From positions 62,001-126,000 of the forward strand of contig NZ_RXNS01000004.1 of the NCBI RefSeq assembly GCF_003966155.1: 64,000 nucleotides of DNA, given 5' to 3'. This document shows positions 58,484 to 64,000 of the stretch, piece by piece (position 1 is the stretch's first letter; the number at the start of each line of letters is the position of its first letter). The notes under the pieces are model-generated. The model was not told the DNA's origin and ran no database searches. It saw only the letters and a program-made list of their open reading frames with translations. The position numbers were made by a program, and so were the translations under genes. The stretch is from Halomonas nitroreducens (GTDB lineage Bacteria; Pseudomonadota; Gammaproteobacteria; Pseudomonadales; Halomonadaceae).

Positions 58484-59545
58484 ATGCGAGCCTTTTCACG
58501 CCTGTCGGCGCTAGCGGCTTGGCCGCGGTCGGGAGCCGCCCCCCTGGCCGGCCTCGCCGTGGCTGTCGGCTTCGTGCTGTGCTGGAGCAGCGGCTTCGTG
58601 GGCAGCCGCCTGGCCGTGGCCGTCGATACGCCGCCGCTGTCGCTCTACGCCTGGCGCTTCTTGCTGGCCACCCTGCTGGCGGGAAGCTGGTGGGCGTTGC
58701 GGGCCGCCCGACGCCAGGAACCGGGACCGCCGGCCCGCGTCCTGGCCCGCGACGCCCTCGTCGGCAGCCTGACGGTGGGGGGCTACCTGCTGGCCATGCT
58801 GCTGGCGGTGGAGGCCGGCGTCAGCGCCGGCGTGGCGGCCCTGATCGGCGCCCTGCAACCCCTCGCGGCCACCAGTCTGGCCGGCTGGTGGCTGGGCGAG
58901 CACACGCGCCCGGCCCAGTGGCTGGGCATGTCGGTGGCGACCCTGGGGGCCGGCCTGTGCGTGCTGGATGACCTGCAGGGCGCGGGCGGCGCGTCGGTCT
59001 GGGCCTACGGCCTGCCGCTGCTGGCGGTGGCGGCCGTGACCCTGGGCAGCGTGCTGGGCGCCCGGCGGCCGGCGGGCCTGGCAATGGAGGCCCGGCTGAC
59101 CAGCCAGCTGGCGGCGGCGACACTGGTGTTCTGGCTGGCCGCCATGGTGCGGCAGGCGGGCTGGCCGGCACTGCCACCCCTCACCCCGGACACGCTGACG
59201 GCGCTGGCCTGGCTGATCCTGCTGGCCACCTTCGGCGGCTATGGCTTCTTCCTCGAGAGCCTGCGCCGTTTCGGCGTGAGCCGCAGCGCCGCCCTGGTTG
59301 CCCTGACCCCGGCGGTGACCCTGGGCTGGACGGCCCTGCTGTTCGGGGAGCTGCCGGGCGGACTCGGCGCCGCCGGCATGATGCTGGGACTGCTCGGCGC
59401 CGGGGCCGCCCTGGTGGCGGGCCGGCTCCACGGGCGCGGGGCCGGCGGCCACGCCGACACCGCAAGCCCCCTCAGTCGACGCGGCGGTAGATCAGATCCC
59501 AGACCCCGTGCCCCAGCCGCTCGCCGCGGGCCTCGAACTTGGTGA
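58484..59545 (+). CDS. EamA/DMT-family exporter
   Basis: A 353-residue membrane protein with ten predicted helices in two EamA repeats ([27 protein letters not shown] at the start; [18 protein letters not shown] and [17 protein letters not shown] ending each half). DMT members export amino acids or metabolites, or serve as drug exporters; the substrate is unknown. ATG follows GGGGAGGTG. The last 25 residues are Arg/Pro-rich, unlike the family, and are encoded opposite the end of trmB (74-base overlap). Confidence 0.88.
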   Translation: MRAFSRLSALAAWPRSGAAPLAGLAVAVGFVLCWSSGFVGSRLAVAVDTPPLSLYAWRFLLATLLAGSWWALRAARRQEPGPPARVLARDALVGSLTVGGYLLAMLLAVEAGVSAGVAALIGALQPLAATSLAGWWLGEHTRPAQWLGMSVATLGAGLCVLDDLQGAGGASVWAYGLPLLAVAAVTLGSVLGARRPAGLAMEARLTSQLAAATLVFWLAAMVRQAGWPALPPLTPDTLTALAWLILLATFGGYGFFLESLRRFGVSRSAALVALTPAVTLGWTALLFGELPGGLGAAGMMLGLLGAGAALVAGRLHGRGAGGHADTASPLSRRGGRSDPRPRAPAARRGPRTW

Positions 59546-60227
59546 GAGGGCGAAAGTCGGGCCGCGGCACATAGGGGGCGGTCTCCGGCGAGGCGGTGTT
59601 GGCATAGCCGGGGGCCTCGTCCATCACCTCGGCCATCCACTCGGCGTAGGCCTCCCAGTCGGTGGCCATGTGCAGGGTGCCACCGGGCTTGAGCCGGGTG
59701 CGCACCAGCGCGACGAAGGCCGGCTGGACGATGCGCCGCTTGTGGTGCTTCTTCTTCGGCCAGGGGTCGGGGAAGAACAGCTGCAGGGTATCGAGGCTGG
59801 CCTCGGGCAGGCATTGCTCGAGCACGGCCAGGGCGTCCTCGCGATAGACGCGCAGGTTGGTCAGGCCGCGCTTGTCGGCCTCGTCGAGCAGCTTGCCGAC
59901 CCCGGGGGCGTGCACCTCGATGCCGATGAAGTCGGTGTCGGGATGGGTCTCGGCCTGCTCGATCAGCGAGGCCCCCATGCCGAAGCCGATCTCCACCACC
60001 CGCGGAGCCTGGCGACCGAAGAGGGCATCGAGGTCCTGGCGGCCGTCGGCGAGGGTCAGCCCCAGTCGCGGCCAGACCTCCTCGAGTCCCCGGGTCTGGG
60101 CGGCGGTCATGCGGCCGGCACGCAGCACGTAGCTCTTGATGCCCCGGCGATGCAGCGGGGCGTCGGGGCCTTCCGGGCCGGGGGTCGAGGGGGTGTCGTC
60201 GTGGTGCGGTGCGTTCATGCGCGGCAT
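59472..60227 (-). CDS. trmB: tRNA (guanine-N7-)-methyltransferase
   Basis: A 251-residue SAM-dependent enzyme making m7G46 in tRNA. The SAM loop [11 protein letters not shown] lies near residue 80, [11 protein letters not shown] follows, and the catalytic [18 protein letters not shown] block is complete. The first 30 residues are a non-conserved acidic tail; ATG at 60218 is an equally possible start. It follows thiG by 28 bases on the same strand, so it is likely in the thiS-thiG operon. Confidence 0.94.
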   Translation of the reverse strand: MPRMNAPHHDDTPSTPGPEGPDAPLHRRGIKSYVLRAGRMTAAQTRGLEEVWPRLGLTLADGRQDLDALFGRQAPRVVEIGFGMGASLIEQAETHPDTDFIGIEVHAPGVGKLLDEADKRGLTNLRVYREDALAVLEQCLPEASLDTLQLFFPDPWPKKKHHKRRIVQPAFVALVRTRLKPGGTLHMATDWEAYAEWMAEVMDEAPGYANTASPETAPYVPRPDFRPLTKFEARGERLGHGVWDLIYRRVD

Positions 60228-60255
60228 CGGGTCTCGTGGGTCGGGGGAGAGGGCG

Positions 60256-61053
60256 TCAGGCGTTGATGCGGCCGGCCAGCGGCGAGGACGGCTCGGCGCT
60301 CTGGCGGCGCGGCATGCGCCCGGCGAGGAAGGCCTCGCGGCCGGCCTGGACCGCCTGCTTCATGGCGCTGGCCATCAGCAGCGGCTGGCGGGCGTGGGCG
60401 ATGGCGGAATTCATCAGCACGCCGTCGCAGCCCAGCTCCATGGCCAGAGCCGCCTCCGAGGCGGTGCCGATGCCCGCATCCACCAGCACCGGCACAGCGG
60501 CCTGCTCGATGATCAGGCGAATGTTGTGGGGATTCTGGATGCCGTGGCCGGAACCGATCAGCGAGCCCAGCGGCATCACGGCGCAGCAGCCCAGGCGCTC
60601 CAGCTCGCGGGCGACGATGGGGTCGTCGCTGGTATAGACCATCACGTCGAAGCCGTCGTTGATCAGCGTCTCGGCGGCGGCCAGGGTCTCCACCACATCG
60701 GGATAGAGGGTGGTGTCGTCCCCCAGCACCTCGAGCTTGACCAGGTTGTGGCCATCGAGGAGTTCGCGGGCCAGCCGGCAGGTCCGTACCGCATCCTTGG
60801 CCGTGTAGCACCCCGCGGTGTTGGGCAGCAGGGTGTAGCGCTCCGGCGAGACGACGTCGAGCAGGTTGGGCGCGGCGGCGTCCTGCCCCAGATTGGTGCG
60901 TCGCACCGCGAAGGTCACCACCTCGGCACCGCTGGCCGCAATGGCCTCGCCGGTCTCGTCGAAGTCCCGGTACTTGCCGGTGCCCACCAGCAGCCGCGAG
61001 GCGAATTCACGGCCGGCGATGCGCAGTGGTGCATCCTGGAAGATATCGATCAT
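60256..61053 (-). CDS. thiG: Thiazole synthase
   Basis: A 265-residue TIM-barrel enzyme forming the thiazole phosphate of thiamine from deoxyxylulose phosphate, dehydroglycine and ThiS thiocarboxylate. Lys106 in LVKLEVLGD is the Schiff-base lysine, and phosphate loops are [12 protein letters not shown] and the GSGHGIQN region. ATG follows AGGAGC. Confidence 0.96.
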   Translation of the reverse strand: MIDIFQDAPLRIAGREFASRLLVGTGKYRDFDETGEAIAASGAEVVTFAVRRTNLGQDAAAPNLLDVVSPERYTLLPNTAGCYTAKDAVRTCRLARELLDGHNLVKLEVLGDDTTLYPDVVETLAAAETLINDGFDVMVYTSDDPIVARELERLGCCAVMPLGSLIGSGHGIQNPHNIRLIIEQAAVPVLVDAGIGTASEAALAMELGCDGVLMNSAIAHARQPLLMASAMKQAVQAGREAFLAGRMPRRQSAEPSSPLAGRINA

Positions 61054-61101
61054 GGTTGTTGTGCTCCTGTGGAAGCTGGTTCGCGGTACCGCCTCGGCAT
61101 C

Positions 61102-61302
61102 TCAGCCGCCACCGATGGCGTGGACGATCTCGACCCGATCCCCCTCGGCCAGGCGCGTCTCGGCGTGGACGCTCTTGGGTACGATCTCCTCGTTGACCTC
61201 CACGGCGATGCGACGACCGGTCAGGCCAAGGGCCTCGACCAGCCGAGCCACCGAGGCATCGGCCTCCAGAGTGCGGGCCTCGCCATTGAGCTGGATCTGC
61301 AT
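61102..61302 (-). CDS. thiS: Sulfur carrier protein ThiS
   Basis: A 66-residue ubiquitin-fold protein ending in Gly-Gly (AIGGG), which is adenylated and thiocarboxylated to give sulfur to ThiG. The N terminus MQIQLNGEA is typical. First gene of thiS-thiG-trmB; thiD is elsewhere in the window. Confidence 0.95.
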   Translation of the reverse strand: MQIQLNGEARTLEADASVARLVEALGLTGRRIAVEVNEEIVPKSVHAETRLAEGDRVEIVHAIGGG

Positions 61303-61398
61303 GGCTCTCTCCGGGACTGCGGATTCGCGGGCCCATATTGTAGCGCCTCAGGGCCGGGCCGGGTACGGTAACCGCGTGACGATCGCAGGAGACCCGAG

Positions 61399-61794
61399 AT
61401 GCAGGACCGAGCCTGGTGGCTGGCGGCGGCGCTGTCCGGCGCCCTGATGGTGATGGCCGGCGCCTTCGGCGCCCATGCCCTGGAGGGCAGCCTGGCCCCG
61501 CGGCTGGTGGCGGCCGTCGAGACCGGGGTGCGCTACCAGGCCTGGCATACCCTGGCGATGCTCGGCGTGCTGGCCTGGCGCAGCGCCTGCCCGCACCCCG
61601 GGCAGCACCTGGTGCTGGGGCTGTGGGCGGTGGGCATGCTGCTGTTCTCGGGTTCGCTGTATGCCCTGGCCCTGTCGGGCCTGGGGCGGCTCGGCCTGGT
61701 CACGCCGCTGGGCGGCGTGCTGCTGATCGGCGGCTGGCTGGCGCTGGCAAGCTGTGTACTCCGCGCCCCTCGTTTTGACTCCGGGGAGCGCTGA
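61399..61794 (+). CDS. DUF423 family membrane protein (YgdD-like)
   Basis: A 131-residue small membrane protein with four helices. The segment GAFGAHAL near residue 22 and QAWHTLAML mark the DUF423 family, unknown in function. ATG follows AGGAGA. It is divergent from thiS by 96 bases. Confidence 0.9.
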   Translation: MQDRAWWLAAALSGALMVMAGAFGAHALEGSLAPRLVAAVETGVRYQAWHTLAMLGVLAWRSACPHPGQHLVLGLWAVGMLLFSGSLYALALSGLGRLGLVTPLGGVLLIGGWLALASCVLRAPRFDSGER

Positions 61795-61825
61795 TTTATG
61801 TCGCGAGCGAGGAGAGGCGGGGGCG

Positions 61826-61947
61826 CCTAGCCTGGCCGACGCCGGAGCACAGTTCCCGGAGTGTAGCCTGCTACATGAGGAGAACGACCGGGCCGGCGCA
61901 CCGGCACCGCCGGCGGTCAGGATGGCTAGGTTCGTTCACGACGAACC
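61826..61947. repeat. Palindromic intergenic element downstream of the DUF423 gene
   Basis: Outer arms CCTAGCC (61826-61832) and GGCTAGG (61924-61930) enclose about 105 bp with further imperfect pairing (GACGCCGG with CCGGCGGTC). The centre is TGTAGC-CT-GCTACA (61862-61875). A perfect hairpin GGTTCGT/ACGAACC (61929-61947) is attached on the right. The 215-base gap has no credible gene; a 96-residue frame running through it looks spurious. Its core resembles that of the teaC-teaD element. Confidence 0.65.
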
Positions 61948-62009
61948 CACGCACTTCCCACTTCCCTGTGGGCCGTCGAGCGCAGCAGTAAAACCGTGCT
62001 TCCCGAAGG

Positions 62010-62423
62010 TCAGTCGCTGTCCGGCAGCACATAGGTGGCCGTGACCAGGGCCACCGGCGCCTCGTCGCCGGCGGAGAACAGCTGGACCTCGCCCACGGCG
62101 AGGCGACGCCCCAGCTTGAGCAGGCGCGCGTTGGCGATGATGTCGCGGTCGCCGCGGGGACGGCGCAGGAAGCGACAGTGCAGGTCGCTGGTCACCGCCA
62201 TCGGCTCGGGGCCGATCTGGGCCAGGATGGCCACGTAGAGGCAGACATCGGCGAGCCCCATGAGGGTGGGGCCGGAGACGCTGGCGCCGGGCCTCAGGTG
62301 CTCGTCCTCGATGGCCAGGCTCATGGTGGCCCGCATCTCGTCGACGCCCTCGATGGTACCGGAACGCTGGGGGAAGACCTCGTCGAGGAAGTCCTCGATG
62401 GCGGCGGCGGTCATCACGGTCAT
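62010..62423 (-). CDS. PaaI-family thioesterase (hotdog fold)
   Basis: A 137-residue acyl-CoA thioesterase-like protein. The hotdog helix reads LRPGASVSGPTLMGLADVCLYVAIL, with the aspartate used for catalysis in this family, and the strand LHCRFLRRPRGDRDIIANARLL follows. The physiological acyl-CoA cannot be inferred. ATG at 62423 follows AGGGAG; the frame opens 24 codons earlier. Confidence 0.87.
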   Translation of the reverse strand: MTVMTAAAIEDFLDEVFPQRSGTIEGVDEMRATMSLAIEDEHLRPGASVSGPTLMGLADVCLYVAILAQIGPEPMAVTSDLHCRFLRRPRGDRDIIANARLLKLGRRLAVGEVQLFSAGDEAPVALVTATYVLPDSD

Positions 62424-62569
62424 GGGGCGCTCCCTGCGGCAATGGACGATGGCCCCCAAGATAGCCCAGCCACCCGGCGGCGCACAGTCCTCCAAGGTCG
62501 AGCCCGACGCGCGTCGCCCCCCGGCCTGGCGACCGGAGGGCGACCTGTCAGGGGGCGCCGGGGGCCGAC

Positions 62570-64000
62570 TCAGCCGGCCTTGTGCACTGCACGCCAGTGA
62601 TGCAGCAGCGGCTCGGTGTAGCCGGCGGGCTGCGCGAGCCCCTTGAAGATCAGGTCCGAGGCAGCCTGGAAGGCGTGGGAGGCGGAGAAGTCGGCGCTCA
62701 TCGGCGTGTAGTCCGGGTCGCCGGCGTTCTGCTCGTCCACCACCTTGGCCATGCGCTCCAGGGTCGCCCGGACCCGGTCGGCATCCACCACGCCATGGTG
62801 CAGCCAGTTGGCCACGTGCTGGCTGGAGATCCGCAGGGTGGCGCGGTCCTCCATCAGGCCCACGTCATGGATGTCCGGCACCTTGGAACAGCCCACGCCG
62901 TGCTCGACCCAGCGCACCACGTAGCCGAGGATGCCCTGGCAGTTGTTGTCGAGCTCCTGCTGGATCTCCTCGTCGGACCAGTCCGGGGTCTCGGCCACCG
63001 GCACCGTGAGCAGCTCATCCAGGAAGTCCGGCTCGCCCTGGGCCTCCAGCTCGCGCTGCACCTCGGCCACGTTGACCTGGTGATAGTGTAGGGCGTGCAG
63101 GGTCGCGGCAGTGGGCGACGGCACCCAGGCGGTGTTGGCGCCGGCCTTGGGATGGCCGATCTTCTGCTCCAGCATGGCGGCCATCAGATCCGGCATGGCC
63201 CACATGCCCTTGCCGATCTGAGCGTGGCCGCGCAGGCCGCAGGCCAGGCCGACCTGGACGTTGCTGCGCTCATAGGCGGCGATCCAGGTGCTGTTCTTCA
63301 TGTCACCCTTGCGGATCATCGGCCCGGCCTCCATGGCGGTGTGCATCTCGTCGCCGGTGCGATCGAGGAAGCCGGTGTTGATGAACACCACCCGGGAGGT
63401 CGCCTCGTTGATGCAGGCCTTGAGGTTGACCGAGGTGCGGCGCTCCTCGTCCATGATGCCCATCTTGAGGGTGTCCCGGGCCATGCCCAGCAGGTCCTCT
63501 ACGCGGCCGAACAGCTCGTTGGCGAAGGCCACTTCCCGGGGGCCGTGCATCTTCGGCTTGACGATGTACACCGAGCCCTGGCGGGAGTTGCACGGCTGCG
63601 CTGCATCCTTCTGGAGGTCGTGCAGGGCGACCAGGCTGGTGACGATGCCGTCGAGGATGCCCTCGGGCAGTTCGTTGCCCTCGGCATCGAGCACCGCCGG
63701 GGTGGTCATCAGATGGCCGACGTTGCGCACGAACAGCAGGGCACGGCCCGGCAGGGTCACCTCGCCCCCCTGGGGGGCGGTCCAGGTCCGGTCATCGTGC
63801 AGGCGGCGGGTAAAGGACTTGCCTCCCTTCTCGATCTGTTCCTCGAGGTCGCCCTTCATCAGGCCCAGCCAGTTGGCATAGACCCCGACCTTGTCCTCGG
63901 CATCCACCGCGGCCACGGAATCCTCGCAGTCCATGATGGCGGTCAGCGCCGCCTCGACGACCACGTCCTTGACCCCCGCCGGGTCGGTCTTGCCGATGGG
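62570..64000 (-). CDS. glcB: Malate synthase G, 3' part (cut by the window edge)
   Basis: The C-terminal 476 residues of an enzyme usually about 720 long; the N terminus lies beyond base 64000. It condenses glyoxylate with acetyl-CoA to malate, completing the glyoxylate shunt. Family blocks present are [20 protein letters not shown]-type [37 protein letters not shown] and [27 protein letters not shown], the last holding the catalytic Asp and an oxidation-prone Cys. The frame is open to the edge, so this is truncation by the window, not a pseudogene. Confidence 0.95.
   Translation of the reverse strand, partial: PIGKTDPAGVKDVVVEAALTAIMDCEDSVAAVDAEDKVGVYANWLGLMKGDLEEQIEKGGKSFTRRLHDDRTWTAPQGGEVTLPGRALLFVRNVGHLMTTPAVLDAEGNELPEGILDGIVTSLVALHDLQKDAAQPCNSRQGSVYIVKPKMHGPREVAFANELFGRVEDLLGMARDTLKMGIMDEERRTSVNLKACINEATSRVVFINTGFLDRTGDEMHTAMEAGPMIRKGDMKNSTWIAAYERSNVQVGLACGLRGHAQIGKGMWAMPDLMAAMLEQKIGHPKAGANTAWVPSPTAATLHALHYHQVNVAEVQRELEAQGEPDFLDELLTVPVAETPDWSDEEIQQELDNNCQGILGYVVRWVEHGVGCSKVPDIHDVGLMEDRATLRISSQHVANWLHHGVVDADRVRATLERMAKVVDEQNAGDPDYTPMSADFSASHAFQAASDLIFKGLAQPAGYTEPLLHHWRAVHKAG

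Noticed and set aside
61754..62044. 96-codon plus-strand frame after the DUF423 gene
   Set aside because: It starts inside DUF423 in another frame and is made of the palindromic repeat element; no ribosome site or protein-like composition.
62570..64000. Malate synthase as a truncated pseudogene
   Set aside because: The frame is open through the last base of the window; the missing N terminus is simply outside it.

Overview
This is 64 kb of high-GC gammaproteobacterial chromosome. It is almost certainly from the Halomonadaceae (Halomonas or a close relative). The strongest evidence is a teaA-teaB-teaC-teaD cluster at 49.5-53.3 kb whose TeaA closely matches my recollection of the ectoine-binding TRAP protein of Halomonas elongata. 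The gammaproteobacterial gene orders hemC-hemD-hemX-hemY // argH-lptM-lysA-dapF-DUF484-xerC-yigB and a fused nuoCD agree with this. I see no rRNA, tRNA, CRISPR, prophage or insertion-sequence transposase. Nearly all genes are recognisable housekeeping, transport or stress genes; the unexplained material is intergenic.

Layout. 0-6 kb: a VanX-type D-Ala-D-Ala dipeptidase, then central carbon genes gap (-), pyk, mgsA and pgi (+). 6-9.4 kb: two tandem crcB fluoride-channel genes (-) divergent from a large YbiO-like MscS channel (+). 9.5-14 kb: heme genes hemCDXY (-). 14.3-20.4 kb: argH, lptM, lysA, dapF, DUF484, xerC and a YigB-like phosphatase (+), tightly packed or overlapping. 20.6-23.7 kb: engB (-), cytochrome c4, dsbA and an EEP-family hydrolase (+). 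23.8-27 kb: a first TRAP transporter (small and large membrane subunits, then binding protein) of the 2-oxoacid/lactate type. 27-41.9 kb: the complete nuoA-N complex I operon (-), 13 genes with many ATGA or TGATG stop/start overlaps. 42-47 kb: yqaA (-), thiD, a tandem-domain universal stress protein, a chalcone-isomerase-like exported protein, dtd and an NCS2 nucleobase permease. 47-49.5 kb: ABC-F ATPase yheS (-) and a TIGR02444 protein (+). 49.6-53.3 kb: teaABCD. 53.4-56.3 kb: an FKBP isomerase, an exported PHB-depolymerase-like esterase, and a SCO1-like protein with a small membrane-anchored partner. 56.4-59.5 kb: an AEC carrier, a LysR regulator and a divergent EamA exporter. 59.5-64 kb: thiS-thiG-trmB, DUF423, a PaaI-type thioesterase and the 3' two-thirds of malate synthase G.

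How the genes work together. Osmotic physiology is covered by a tension-gated channel and an ectoine uptake system. Energy metabolism is covered by complex I, cytochrome c4, a SCO copper protein and heme synthesis. Glycolysis (pgi, gap, pyk, mgsA) and the glyoxylate shunt (malate synthase G) handle carbon.

The most interesting unexplained items are non-coding. First, a probable Fur-controlled small RNA at about 57.35-57.50 kb: a promoter overlapped by a Fur-box-like sequence, two stem-loops, a single-stranded anti-Shine-Dalgarno segment and a strong terminator. Second, two intergenic palindromic repeat elements (52.7 and 61.8 kb) with different flanks but the same core. Third, a minus-strand leader terminator in front of crcB. 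Fourth, several operator-like inverted repeats in front of transport and carbon genes.
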